A stretch of 64,000 nucleotides of DNA, from the NCBI RefSeq assembly GCF_040544485.1, contig NZ_JBDZDV010000008.1, forward strand, positions 1 through 64,000. Direction: 5' to 3'. Positions within the stretch are counted from its first letter, which is position 1, and the number at the start of each line of letters is the position of its first letter. Below are positions 26,038-35,266 of this stretch, in pieces. A program made the position numbers and the translations under genes. Source of the stretch: Lacicoccus halitifaciens (lineage in GTDB: Bacteria > Bacillota > Bacilli > Staphylococcales > Salinicoccaceae). The notes below the pieces were generated by a model. That model was not told where the DNA came from, searched no databases, and worked only from the letters and a program-made list of their open reading frames with translations.

Positions 26038-27843
26038 TTATTGAATAAAATCCAAAAGCTTTTGCTTTATATTACTATTGTCTTTAGTCTCATTTAACAA
26101 AGTGATTAAGGAACTTATAGCATGAAAATCCTTGCTTCTTGCTTTACCAATATATATTTTCTCATAAATTTGCTCAGAATGGACTTCATTCTTATCCAAT
26201 AATTCCTCATACAACTTTTCACCAGGTCTGACCCCGCTAAATTCAATTTTTATCTCATCTTCTGTATACCCACTAAATTTAATCATATTACGAGCCAGAT
26301 CTACTATCTTGACCGGTTCTCCCATATCCAACACAAATACTTCTCCACCCTGAGCTAATGTCCCAGCCTGGATAACAAGTCTTGATGCTTCAGGTATGGT
26401 CATGAAATATCTCGTCATTCTTTCATCTGTCACTGTAATCGGACCGCCAGCTTCTATTTGTTTCCTGAATTTCGGTATGACTGACCCTCGACTTCCAAGT
26501 ACGTTACCGAATCTAACTGCTACTAATGTAGTATATTCCGATTTTGAATCTAATGCCTGGACTACCATTTCAGCGACCCGCTTCGTCGCACCCATGACAT
26601 TTGGAGGATTAACTGCTTTATCTGTGGATATCATTACAAATTTTTCTGTTCTAAATTCACATGATGCTTCCGCCGTATTTTTTGTACCTATTATATTATT
26701 TTTTACGGCCTCTATAGGATTGTATTCCATCAACGGTACATGTTTATGAGCTGCTGCATGATATACAATATTAGGTTTATATTCTTCAAACACCTCGAAT
26801 ATTCTTTCACGATCTTGTACATCTGCAATAATTGGTATATACTCCACACTGTTTTTATAAGCATTGATTTCTTCTAAAATCGTATAGATGCTATTCTCTC
26901 CGTGACCAAGAAGAACCACTTTTCTAGGTTGGAACTTTGTTATCTGCCTTACAATTTCAGAGCCGATACTACCCCCAGCCCCTGTCACAAGAATCACCTT
27001 ATCTCTAACCTGATCCTCAATACCTTCCGTGTCCAGTTCCACTGGTTCACGTCCAAGAAGATCTTCCACTTCGACTTTCTTCAAATCATTGACTTCCACA
27101 CTGCCTGACATTACATCATCGATGTTTGGCATGATCATCACTTCAACACCTTCTGCGACAGAAAGACTGTGAATCTCATTCAATTCGCTTTTACTTAGTG
27201 AAGGAATCGCGATGACTACTTTTTCAATACCGTACTTCTTGATGAGGCGCTGGATATCATTCCTGCCACCTTCAACTCTCACTCTGTGTGTCAATTCCAT
27301 CCGCTGTTTAGCAGAATCATCATCGACAGCGACAATCGGAATCATCTCCATCTGCGGCGTATCCAACATTTGTTTCACCAACATAGCTCCGCCACGCCCG
27401 GCACCAACAATTAAAGTACGTTTTTTATTTTGATATCCTTTATCTTCTTTACCAACAATTCTGCTTCTGGCTACACGCCAAGACAATCTTGAGCCACCAA
27501 TCAATATAAGATGCATCATCCATGTGATAATCATCAACCTTGTAAACGACGTCTGGAAAAATACCATCGTCAATATGTATGTAACTATTATTGATGCCGT
27601 CACCGCCTTCGTAATCGACATCAGTTCTCTTACACTCGCATACTCCCAAGCTCTGTGATATAAATTAAAAATGTAAGCAAAGACATGATGACTGACAAGG
27701 AGAGTAATGGAGACACCGACCAGCACCGGCCATGTATAATCCAGGAAAAACGGGGCCAAAATATAGTAGCCTAAAAATACGGAAAAAGTCACTATCAGCG
27801 AGTCAATCGCCAACAGTAATATGTAACGTCCTCTTGCGCCCAA
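26038..27843 (-). CDS. capD: CapD-like membrane-bound UDP-GlcNAc 4,6-dehydratase
   Basis: First gene of the capsule operon. The 601-residue product has four transmembrane helices (about residues 5-125), a nucleotide-binding domain (TLIVGAGRGGAMLVKQM, about 140-260) and a C-terminal SDR dehydratase domain (VILVTGAGGSIGSEIVRQI, YHAAAHKHVPLMEYNP, STDKAVNPPNVMGATKRVAE). The family turns UDP-GlcNAc into a 4-keto-6-deoxy sugar for D-FucNAc, D-QuiNAc or bacillosamine. A separate 4-ketoreductase of CapN type is not seen in the locus. TTG start, 8 nt after AAGAAGG. About 150 bp upstream, near 27994-28007, lies a one-mismatch catabolite-responsive element, too weak to call by itself. Confidence 0.92.
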   Translation of the reverse strand: MGARGRYILLLAIDSLIVTFSVFLGYYILAPFFLDYTWPVLVGVSITLLVSHHVFAYIFNLYHRAWEYASVRELMSITKAVTASIIVTYILTMVFFQTSFTRLMIITWMMHLILIGGSRLSWRVARSRIVGKEDKGYQNKKRTLIVGAGRGGAMLVKQMLDTPQMEMIPIVAVDDDSAKQRMELTHRVRVEGGRNDIQRLIKKYGIEKVVIAIPSLSKSELNEIHSLSVAEGVEVMIMPNIDDVMSGSVEVNDLKKVEVEDLLGREPVELDTEGIEDQVRDKVILVTGAGGSIGSEIVRQITKFQPRKVVLLGHGENSIYTILEEINAYKNSVEYIPIIADVQDRERIFEVFEEYKPNIVYHAAAHKHVPLMEYNPIEAVKNNIIGTKNTAEASCEFRTEKFVMISTDKAVNPPNVMGATKRVAEMVVQALDSKSEYTTLVAVRFGNVLGSRGSVIPKFRKQIEAGGPITVTDERMTRYFMTIPEASRLVIQAGTLAQGGEVFVLDMGEPVKIVDLARNMIKFSGYTEDEIKIEFSGVRPGEKLYEELLDKNEVHSEQIYEKIYIGKARSKDFHAISSLITLLNETKDNSNIKQKLLDFIQ

Positions 27844-28066
27844 TCTACAAACCTTCTTTCTAGAATCTTCGAATAATATTACTATCTAATAGTTTTAATT
27901 CATTTTTTTCATTTAGCTTATACTATAACATAATATTTGTAAGATATTACCGGAATCTTAAAATTTTATCACACTCTTAACATTAAAATTTTCTTAAAAC
28001 GTTTCCACATCTCACCTATATTATATTCACAATCATGTATTCAGAATATAGTTTTTCAGAAAAGAA

Positions 28067-28096
28067 AATGGCACAGTCCTTTTCGACTGTGCCATT
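28067..28096 (-). terminator. terminator of the SLC13 gene
   Basis: Perfect 12-bp stem AATGGCACAGTC / GACTGTGCCATT with a 6-nt loop, then a T-rich run on the minus strand, 20 bp after the symporter stop. Confidence 0.85.
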
Positions 28097-28116
28097 ATTA
28101 ACCATTTATTTAAATA

Positions 28117-29772
28117 CTAGAATGGGAAGCTATTCAAATCAATACCATAAACCACCGGCAGTGCCAGATAGATGAAGCCGACAATGATAATCAATGCAAT
28201 GATGTTCAATGCAAAACCGGTCTTCGCCATTTCCTGAATAGATATCTTACCCGTACCGAAGACGATGGCGTTCGGGGGTGTACCCACCGGCAGCATGAAT
28301 GCACAGTTCGCAGCCATCGCCGCAGGGAGCATCAACGCTAACGGATGGACATCCACCGCCATCGAAAGGCCTGCCAATACCGGTAAAATCATCGTTGCTG
28401 TTGCAGTGTTCGAAGTGAACTCCGTGAGGAACAGGATCATCAGTGCAACGATTCCGATCATGATGACGATAGGCATACCCTCGATATTCGCGAGCAGCTC
28501 ACCGAGCCATGCGTCCACACCCGTTTCAACAATTGCCGCCGCAAGTGCCAAACCTCCGCCGAAGAGTAACAGCACACCCCAAGGCAGGTCTTTTGAAACC
28601 GACCAGTCGAGTATGCGACCGTTCTGCCTTCTCGTCGGGATGAGGAACAGAAGCACGGCTGCAATCATCGCAATCGATCCGTCCGTCAGCAGCTCCAAAA
28701 ATGCGAAATTCTCAAAGACGAATCCACGGAGTATCCACATGGATGCCGCAAAAAGGAAGATGACAAGTACCCATTTCTCCTCTTTCGTCGTCTTACCGAG
28801 TGCTTCATATTCCTGGTTGATGATCTTCTTGCCTCCCGGCAGCTCCTTCAGATCATGCTTGAATGCAAAGTACGTCATATAGACCCATGCAATCGCAAGC
28901 AGGATGATGACCGTCGGTACACCGATCAGCATATACTGTGCAAAGCTCATATCATAGCCGAACAGTTCGTTCATCTGACCCGCCAGGATGATGAGCGGCG
29001 GCGTACCGATCAGTGTTCCAAGGCCGCCGATTGTGCCCGCGTAACCGATTCCAAGAACGAGCTGCTTTTCGAACTTCGTCACATCACCGCCATGCTCCTC
29101 GGTTGTGAGCGCGTGCGCCTCCTTGATAATCGCAAGCCCGATCGGAATCATAATCATCACCGCTGCAGTATTCGATACGAACATTGATAATAATGCTGTT
29201 GCAATCATGAAGCCGAGCATGATTGTGGCCGACGTCGTACCGATTGCACGGATGATTGTAAGTGCGACCCTAGTATGTAAGTTCCATTTCTCCATCGCAA
29301 CTGCGAGCAGGAAACCGCCGAGGAATAAGAATATGATATCCGCGCCGTATGAACTGGACACCGTCCCGCTGTCCATTACGCCGCCCATCGGGAACAGGAA
29401 CAACGGCAGGAGTGAAGTTGCCGGGATTGGTATGGCTTCGGTCATCCACCATGTCGCAATCCATAACGCGGATGCAACGACAAAGACGCCGTTTTGATCA
29501 AGCCCTTCCGTATCGAGGAACAACAATGTCAATATGAACAACAGCGGACCGAGAATCAATCCGGTCATCTGGAGTCTATTATATGAAGGATAGCCGGAAT
29601 ACTCTTCCTCTTTGTTCTCCACAGCCTTCTTCATATCCTCCGAACTGAAGAACTTCAAAAGTGACTTCGTACGCCGGGATTCCCGCCATATATTGTCGTA
29701 ACTTTTCTTAACAAAAGATGAATCTTCTTCGCTGAATTTTCTGAAATTTGAATCATGATTGCGCTTTCTCAA
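28117..29772 (-). CDS. SLC13/DASS-family sodium:dicarboxylate symporter
   Basis: Polytopic transporter of about 551 residues with the DASS layout: a cytoplasmic N-terminal stretch of about 70 residues, about 11 helices, and the paired substrate motifs SNTAAVMIMIPIGLAI and SNTATATMILPVLAGL, each with the S-N-T signature. The family takes up succinate, malate, fumarate or sulfate with sodium, which suits a salt-tolerant cell. The start is placed at a TTG 8 nt after GGAGG; the ATG 15 bases upstream contains that ribosome site within its own codons. Single-gene unit with a strong terminator. Confidence 0.92.
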   Translation of the reverse strand: MRKRNHDSNFRKFSEEDSSFVKKSYDNIWRESRRTKSLLKFFSSEDMKKAVENKEEEYSGYPSYNRLQMTGLILGPLLFILTLLFLDTEGLDQNGVFVVASALWIATWWMTEAIPIPATSLLPLFLFPMGGVMDSGTVSSSYGADIIFLFLGGFLLAVAMEKWNLHTRVALTIIRAIGTTSATIMLGFMIATALLSMFVSNTAAVMIMIPIGLAIIKEAHALTTEEHGGDVTKFEKQLVLGIGYAGTIGGLGTLIGTPPLIILAGQMNELFGYDMSFAQYMLIGVPTVIILLAIAWVYMTYFAFKHDLKELPGGKKIINQEYEALGKTTKEEKWVLVIFLFAASMWILRGFVFENFAFLELLTDGSIAMIAAVLLFLIPTRRQNGRILDWSVSKDLPWGVLLLFGGGLALAAAIVETGVDAWLGELLANIEGMPIVIMIGIVALMILFLTEFTSNTATATMILPVLAGLSMAVDVHPLALMLPAAMAANCAFMLPVGTPPNAIVFGTGKISIQEMAKTGFALNIIALIIIVGFIYLALPVVYGIDLNSFPF

Positions 29773-30034
29773 AACCGTTTCCTCCATTCAATTAAAGTAC
29801 AATGAGATGAATTTAACATATACAGAATATTTAAGCTATAGTCATTTTTACTCTTTAGTATGTCTCTTTTACACCTTTGAAGTTCTGGGTAGAGGACTTA
29901 TGATACTTGGGAGCTGGTCAGATTTTTACGTCAGTGCGGTGTACGATTTCTTTAGTATATATCCACCGGTAATATCTGATAAAATGACAGTGAGGCTGAA
30001 TTTGAAATAGTCAAAAATCAGGAGGATGAATTTT

Positions 30035-31219
30035 ATGGAAGCGTTATTCAAAGCGTTGGAAGATGAATTCGATAATATGGTGGATTTCCGCCGGGATATG
30101 CATATGTATCCGGAGCTCTCCCACCACGAGGAGAAGACACCGGAGAAGATTGCACAGTTTTATAAGGATCTCGGTCTTGAGGATGTCCGGACGAAAGTCG
30201 GCGGACGCGGTGTCGTCGCGACACTCGAAGGCGGCAAGCCCGGCAAGACGGTTGCACTCCGTGCGGACTTCGATGCCCTGCCGATTCAGGACGCAAAAGA
30301 CGTCGAGTATAAGTCTAAAGTCGACGGCGTAATGCACGCGTGCGGACACGATGTGCATACCTCGACACTGCTCCACGTCGCAAAAGTGCTGTTTCAGAAC
30401 AAGGAGGAGGTGCCGGGCAAGGTCGTGTTCCTGCATCAGTTTGCGGAGGAAGTGATTCCGGGCGGTGCAAAATTCATGATCGAGGACGGCTGTCTTGACG
30501 GCGTTGATGCCGTATTCGGCGCACACGTCATCTCCACTATGCCGTTCGGCAAAGTCGGTGCACTGCCGGGTGCATTCATGGCAAGCGGGGACACTTTTGA
30601 AATCACCGTGCAGGGCAAGGGCGGACATGCCGGCATGCCGCAGCACAACAAAGATCCGTTGACTGTTGCGACCACTTTGTTCCAGAGCCTGCAGACGATT
30701 GTGAGCCGAGATACCGATCCGCTCAACTCCGGTGTCGTATCCGTCACGACGTTCAACACAGGGCAGCCTAACTTCAACGTCATCCCGGACAAGGTCGAAA
30801 TGAAGGGCACCGTCCGTACGCTTGATGATGAAACGCGTGACAAGGCGGAGGAACGGATCAAGCAACTCACGAAAGGCATCGCTGACGCTTACGGTATGAG
30901 CGCGGAAGTGAATTATACACGGGGCTACCCTGTCGTCGTAAATGATGATGACGAAACTGTCCGCATCTTAGAAGTGCAACGCCAGGTCATGGGTGAGGAG
31001 AATGTCATCGACATCAAGCCGCAGACCAGCATGGAGGACTTTGGATATTACCTGGAGGAACGTCCAGGCTGTTTCTTCATCGTCGGTGGTACGATGGAAG
31101 ACAAGGACGATGTCTATCCGCACCACCATCCGAATTTCGATGTTGATGAGCGCGCCATGATCAATATCGGCAAGATCTTCATCGCCACCGTGTTTGATTA
31201 CAATAGTGATGCGAAATAA
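30035..31219 (+). CDS. M20-family amidohydrolase
   Basis: A 394-residue metal-dependent hydrolase of the M20D/HipO-AbgB group, which removes acyl groups from N-acyl amino acids or related amides. Seen: PELSHHEEKTPEKIA, ALRADFDALPIQD, the metal ligands in MHACGHDVHT, the catalytic acid pair in HQFAEEVIPGGAKFM, the lid-domain segment GGHAGMPQHNKDP, and the final histidine in HHHPNFDVDE. The ATG 9 nt after AGGAGG is the start; the one that overlaps the ribosome site is not. It converges with the luciferase-like operon. The physiological substrate is unknown. Confidence 0.9.
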   Translation: MEALFKALEDEFDNMVDFRRDMHMYPELSHHEEKTPEKIAQFYKDLGLEDVRTKVGGRGVVATLEGGKPGKTVALRADFDALPIQDAKDVEYKSKVDGVMHACGHDVHTSTLLHVAKVLFQNKEEVPGKVVFLHQFAEEVIPGGAKFMIEDGCLDGVDAVFGAHVISTMPFGKVGALPGAFMASGDTFEITVQGKGGHAGMPQHNKDPLTVATTLFQSLQTIVSRDTDPLNSGVVSVTTFNTGQPNFNVIPDKVEMKGTVRTLDDETRDKAEERIKQLTKGIADAYGMSAEVNYTRGYPVVVNDDDETVRILEVQRQVMGEENVIDIKPQTSMEDFGYYLEERPGCFFIVGGTMEDKDDVYPHHHPNFDVDERAMINIGKIFIATVFDYNSDAK

Positions 31220-31250
31220 GTTTTTAGAATAAGTGACAGATAAAAAAAGA

Positions 31251-31336
31251 AACCCGAGCGTTTGCTTTCCTGGGGCATCGCGTGAGCCTGTAGTCTCACG
31301 CTGATGCTTTTCCCCTAGGAGTCAAACGCTCGGGTT
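31251..31336. terminator. 86-nt hairpin, bidirectional terminator
   Basis: A 14-bp perfect outer stem (AACCCGAGCGTTTG with its complement), a middle TCCT-GGGG / CCCC-AGGA pairing, then GCATC-GCGTGAG / CTCACGC-GATGC around a short loop. A-runs and T-runs flank it. It lies between converging genes and is much longer than the other terminators here. Confidence 0.8.
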
Positions 31337-31376
31337 CTTCAATTAATACTCTCAATATAAATATATATATCCTGTC

Positions 31377-32381
31377 TTATTCTTCGTCCATTGCTTTCTT
31401 CAACAAATCGAATGATTTGATTTTGTCTTCAATGGAATACGTATTGGTGGAGATCATGATTTCATCGGCTGCCGCTTCATTGGCAAGGCCCTTCAACCTT
31501 GACGCAACTTTATCTCCCGTACCGGTGAGCATGTTATCGAGCCGCTTCTCCACGTTTTCCTGTTCTTCAGCAGTCAGTTCGAAGTTCATGGCATCTGCTA
31601 CGCTCGGCAGGCCATCATTTTCGCCGCTTTCACCGAATGACCGTTCCTTCTCAACACCCCAGATGAGCGTGCTCATCGCAATATCCTTAGCCTGCTCATC
31701 ACTTTCTGCAACAAAGGCAGTCACGGTGACCATCACCTGCGGTTTCTGTCCTTCACTTCTTGGTTTGAAATTATCCCTGTACGTATCGAGCACTTCCTGC
31801 ATATCGCCGGCATTCGACATGAAGTAGCCGAAGCAGTAGTTCATGCCGAGCTTCCCTGCGAGTTCTGCGCTCTTCACGCTCGTGCCGAGCATCCATACTT
31901 CAGGGACAGGATCTGCAAGCGGGCTCATCTTCAGCTTATTGTTGTGGTTGTCATGATGGATGTAGCCCATGAGTTCTGTCACGCGTTCCTCGTTCGCATA
32001 CACATTCTTCAAGTACTCCTTATTGAGTGCTTCCGTCGCCTCAGCGGGACCGCCCGGTGCGCGTCCGAGCCCCAGGTCCACCCGGCCGGGGAAGAGTGTC
32101 CCGAGCGTATGGTAATTCTCCGCCACCTTATACGGACTGTAGTACGGGATGAGCGTTGCACCCGAGCCAATCCGGATTTCATCCGTCCTGCTGCCGATGG
32201 CTGCAAGCGTCACTTCAGGCGTGCTTGAGGCGAAGCCCGTCATCGCATGGTGTTCGGCGAGCCAGAACCTCGAATAGCCGAGCCGCTCACCTTCCATGGC
32301 GAGCCGTATCGCATTGTGGAGGGCATCACTCGCCGTACTCCCTTTAGAAATCGGTGCCTGATCCAATATGCCAAGTTTCAT
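31377..32381 (-). CDS. LLM-class (luciferase-like) flavin-dependent oxidoreductase
   Basis: A 334-residue TIM-barrel protein of the bacterial luciferase superfamily, group A (YwcH/MsnO8-like). Visible parts: LGILDQAPISKG, the FWLAEHHAMTGFASSTPEV segment, GSGATLIPYYSPYKVAENY, RVDLGLGRAPGG and VWMLGTSVKSAELAGKLG. Such enzymes use reduced FMN from a partner reductase; the substrate is unknown. The ATG at 32381 is chosen because similar proteins begin at M-K-L-G; a GTG at 32390 is also possible. The start overlaps the stop of the DUF3219 gene, so both are one leftward operon with a 71-residue protein. Confidence 0.88.
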   Translation of the reverse strand: MKLGILDQAPISKGSTASDALHNAIRLAMEGERLGYSRFWLAEHHAMTGFASSTPEVTLAAIGSRTDEIRIGSGATLIPYYSPYKVAENYHTLGTLFPGRVDLGLGRAPGGPAEATEALNKEYLKNVYANEERVTELMGYIHHDNHNNKLKMSPLADPVPEVWMLGTSVKSAELAGKLGMNYCFGYFMSNAGDMQEVLDTYRDNFKPRSEGQKPQVMVTVTAFVAESDEQAKDIAMSTLIWGVEKERSFGESGENDGLPSVADAMNFELTAEEQENVEKRLDNMLTGTGDKVASRLKGLANEAAADEIMISTNTYSIEDKIKSFDLLKKAMDEE

Positions 32382-32382
32382 A

Positions 32383-32712
32383 TCATGCACCGATGTTCCC
32401 GACGTTTTTGAATGTCACCGTATACTCATCCGCCGTTTCATTGTCTTCCGCTTCATACAAATTCACGATGCCGCTGTAGAAGTTGATGATCTCGCCGCGG
32501 AATGCGAGGTTCTTCTCCGGCACTTCCACATCAAGCGTCCCTTCATATAACAGACCCGCCGTTTCACTGTAGACATCCTTCGTCACATTGAACGACACCG
32601 TAATCTCCTCGACATCCCTTGCTCCCGACCGCATGCCTTCTGCGAAAATCGGTTTATCCTTATAATCCGTCAGTTCAATCTCTTTGCCGTTCAGTCTTAT
32701 CTTCTCTGCCAT
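32383..32712 (-). CDS. DUF3219-family protein (YkvR-like)
   Basis: A 109-residue soluble protein that resembles the DUF3219 family of Firmicutes, typified by B. subtilis YkvR; function unknown. Family-like features are MAEKIRLNGKEIELTDY at the N-terminus, the central EEITVSFNVTKDVY strand pair and a C-terminal EYTVTFKNVGNIGA; the protein is all-beta in appearance. It sits between a 71-residue conserved protein (17-bp gap) and the luciferase-like oxidoreductase (overlapping), so the three are probably co-transcribed. Confidence 0.8.
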   Translation of the reverse strand: MAEKIRLNGKEIELTDYKDKPIFAEGMRSGARDVEEITVSFNVTKDVYSETAGLLYEGTLDVEVPEKNLAFRGEIINFYSGIVNLYEAEDNETADEYTVTFKNVGNIGA

Positions 32713-32729
32713 TTCCTCTTCACTCTCAC

Positions 32730-32945
32730 TTATGATTGTCTGTTTTCGATTTCCTGGATGGATACGCTCGTGACAAGGTTCGGGTTGACCAGGAGCCTCT
32801 GCCCGCCCCCGAGATCCACGTTGATGAACTGCGAGTTGTCGATCGACCTTGAAAACACCCCGATCAAACCTTCCACCGCTTCAGGATGTGCAATTTCCGT
32901 CGACTCACCGCCGACCATGTGCAACGTCACCATTTTCTGTGTCAT
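32730..32945 (-). CDS. conserved small protein, unknown
   Basis: A 71-residue soluble protein, first gene of the three-gene leftward unit, with a strong AAGGAGG ribosome site. The sequence (VTLHMVGGESTEIAHPEAVEGLIGVF, then GGGQRLLVNPNLVTSVSI) looks like a small beta-rich fold with a central helix; the residues resemble short proteins annotated only as hypothetical in staphylococcal relatives. No function can be proposed from the sequence. Confidence 0.75.
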   Translation of the reverse strand: MTQKMVTLHMVGGESTEIAHPEAVEGLIGVFSRSIDNSQFINVDLGGGQRLLVNPNLVTSVSIQEIENRQS

Positions 32946-33159
32946 GATTATTCCTCCTTATTCTTCTTATACTATTCATAATACACTTTAAGAGGTCTTG
33001 CGAAACTTGAGGGGACTTATCATGTGGATCGGGTTTTTATTTTAATAATTATTAAGGGTTTGTAAATCGTCCCGGTTAGCGGCCCTGTCTTTTATATGCA
33101 GAGTAAATATTCTTTTTTAGTATAGAATCGTTAAGTTTTTTTACAATTGTTTTAGTTAC

Positions 33160-33176
33160 ATTACAATTGTGTTACA
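33160..33176 (-). promoter_or_regulatory. WalR-type box upstream of the LysM-CHAP hydrolase
   Basis: On the minus strand the site reads TGTAAC, 5 bp, TGTAAT, a full match to the staphylococcal WalR consensus TGTWAH-N5-TGTWAH. It lies about 110 bp before the start of a cell-wall hydrolase gene, the class WalRK controls. The remaining ~340-bp gap (32946-33285) holds only AT-rich leader. Confidence 0.6.
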
Positions 33177-33285
33177 AGTGACTTTTTTCAAGTTATGTCT
33201 GCTAATATAGGTCTTGTTGATAATCAATTGCGAATTCTTTCGATAATTCTAAATAATAACATAACTTCAGGAGGTACTCCCTTTT

Positions 33286-35241
33286 ATGAAAAAGGTCATC
33301 ACAGCATTAACAGCGACAGCAGCAATTTCCACTTACGGTCTCTCTCAGGATGCAATCGCGAATAATGGCACCGGGACTTACTCGATCCTCAACGGTGATA
33401 CACTTTGGAGTATTGCTCAGTCGAGCGGCCTAACGGTCGATCAGCTGAAGAGCTACAATAATCTGTCATCGGACCTCATCCGTACGGGCAGCCAACTGAA
33501 CTTGTCAGCGCCTTCCACTCCAGCCACTTATACGGTCAAGGCGGGTGACACACTTTGGGGCATCGGCAACAGGCATAATGTTTCCGTTGCGGATCTGAAG
33601 GAATGGAACAACTTGTCTTCAGACCTGATCCTGGTCAACCAGACGCTCTCTTTGAAAGGTGAAGTCGAGGAAGAGGTTGAAGTGGTCGAGGTTGAGGTAG
33701 AAAACGCGGCAGTTGAAGAGACTGAAGTTGTTGAAGTAGAAGTTGAAGACATCCAGACTAATGCAGATACATATACTGTGAAACCTGGGGATACACTTTA
33801 CGGCATTGCAAGCGAATTCGGCATGACTTACCGCACTTTGATGTCGATCAATGGACTGACAAGCTATGTCATCTATCCGGGCGACGTCCTGAATGTCAGC
33901 GGCGAAGCGCAGGCGGTTGAGGTTGAAGCGCCGGTTGAGACTGAGGAAGAGCCTGTTGCTGAAGAAGCACCGGTCCAGGAAGTGACTGTCGAAGAAGTTG
34001 AAGCAGAAGAACCTGCAGTTGAGGAAGCACCGGCCGAAGAGGCAACTGTTGAAGTGGCAGAGCCGGCAGCTGAAGTAGAAGTTGTTGAAGAGGTTGCAGA
34101 AGAAGCACCTGTAGCTGAGGAAGCGCCTGTTCAAGAGGAAGTTGCTGAAGAGGTTGCAGAAGTAGAACCTGCAGTCGAAGAAGAGACTGTCCAAGAGGAA
34201 GAAGTCGAAGCAACAGCTGAGCCTGCAGTCGAGGAAGCACCGGCTCAGGAAGAACAAATTGTAGAAGAAGAACCAGCAGTTGAAGAGGAGCCGGCTCAGG
34301 AAGAAGCCGTAGAAGAGACTCCTGTAGTTGAAGAAGCACCTGTCGAAGAAGAGGTTGCTGAAGAAGAGCCTGTTCAGGAGGAAGTTGTAGAGGAAGAGCC
34401 TACAGTTGAGGAAGAACCTGTTCAGGAGGAAATCGCTGAAGAGGTTGAAGAAGTAGAACCTCCAGTCGAAGAAGCGCCTGTGCAAGAAGAAGTTGTTGAA
34501 GAGGAAGAAGAAGTCGTTGAGGAAGAGCCGGAAGCTCAGCCTCAACCTTCCAACATTACTGGCGACTCATACACGGTTCAAAGCGGTGACACTCTGGCAA
34601 GCATCGCAAAGAGAGCCGGCATGAGCTACAACGACATCATGGCATACAACGAAATGGATACAGTCCTGATCTACCCTGGCCTGACCCTTGACCTGGTGGA
34701 CAACCGTCCGGCAGAACCGGTGCAGGAGGAAGTTGAAGCGCCTGTCCAGGAAGCAGCAGTTGAAGAAACTGCAGCGGAAGTTCAGCCTGAACCGACTCCG
34801 GAACCTGTCGTCGAAGAAGTCGTTGAATCAGAGCCAGAACCGGTTGTAGAAGAAACACAGACGCCTCAAGTACAGGCGCCTGCAACTGCTTCATACGGTA
34901 CGAACTGGTACCCGCAAGGTGAATGTACATGGTATGCGTTTGAACGCCGTAAGCAGCTAGGCAAACCTGTCAGCGGCAGCTGGGGTAATGCATACAACTG
35001 GGCGAGTGCAGCACGCTCCCAGGGCCTCGCTGTTAACAACACACCTTCAGTCGGTGCTATCATCCAGTCGAATGCATGGCAGAATGGTGCATACAGCTTC
35101 GGACACGTTGGTGTCGTCGAGCAGGTGAACCCGGACGGATCAATCATGATCTCCGAAATGAACTGGAGCAACGGCTTGGGTGGCAAATCATTCAGAACGC
35201 TGTCCGCATCACAGGCAGCAAGCCATAACTTCATTCACTAA
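33286..35241 (+). CDS. secreted LysM-CHAP peptidoglycan hydrolase with acidic linker
   Basis: A 651-residue secreted cell-wall hydrolase. Signal peptide about residues 1-25; LysM domains at about 30-74 (NGDTLWSIAQSSG), 82-126 (KAGDTLWGIGNRH), 162-206 (KPGDTLYGIASEFG) and 426-470 (QSGDTLASIAKRAG); CHAP domain about 535-651 with the catalytic Cys in QGECTWYAFERR and His in SFGHVGVVEQ. Staphylococcal relatives (Sle1/SsaA type) cut peptidoglycan amide bonds during cell separation. Unusual is the ~220-residue linker of E, V, A and P repeats (EEAPVQEEV-like), which is coded by a degenerate minisatellite and strongly acidic, as expected for an exported protein of a salt-loving cell. A WalR-type box lies upstream and a terminator downstream. 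Confidence 0.92.
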   Translation: MKKVITALTATAAISTYGLSQDAIANNGTGTYSILNGDTLWSIAQSSGLTVDQLKSYNNLSSDLIRTGSQLNLSAPSTPATYTVKAGDTLWGIGNRHNVSVADLKEWNNLSSDLILVNQTLSLKGEVEEEVEVVEVEVENAAVEETEVVEVEVEDIQTNADTYTVKPGDTLYGIASEFGMTYRTLMSINGLTSYVIYPGDVLNVSGEAQAVEVEAPVETEEEPVAEEAPVQEVTVEEVEAEEPAVEEAPAEEATVEVAEPAAEVEVVEEVAEEAPVAEEAPVQEEVAEEVAEVEPAVEEETVQEEEVEATAEPAVEEAPAQEEQIVEEEPAVEEEPAQEEAVEETPVVEEAPVEEEVAEEEPVQEEVVEEEPTVEEEPVQEEIAEEVEEVEPPVEEAPVQEEVVEEEEEVVEEEPEAQPQPSNITGDSYTVQSGDTLASIAKRAGMSYNDIMAYNEMDTVLIYPGLTLDLVDNRPAEPVQEEVEAPVQEAAVEETAAEVQPEPTPEPVVEEVVESEPEPVVEETQTPQVQAPATASYGTNWYPQGECTWYAFERRKQLGKPVSGSWGNAYNWASAARSQGLAVNNTPSVGAIIQSNAWQNGAYSFGHVGVVEQVNPDGSIMISEMNWSNGLGGKSFRTLSASQAASHNFIH

Positions 35242-35266
35242 GTTTCCTACCCCCATAATATAGATG

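Noticed and set aside
27994..28007. Catabolite-responsive element before the capsule operon
   Set aside because: TTAAAACGTTTCCA misses the G at position 2 and the background is AT-rich; kept only as a remark.
30044..30865. 273-codon minus-strand frame opposite the M20 amidohydrolase
   Set aside because: The plus-strand frame has all metal-site motifs; the minus frame has no family features.
33619..34545. Long minus-strand frame opposite the LysM-CHAP linker
   Set aside because: It mirrors the GAA/GTT-rich repeat as F/L/N/R-rich peptide; the plus frame has domains, signal peptide and ribosome site.
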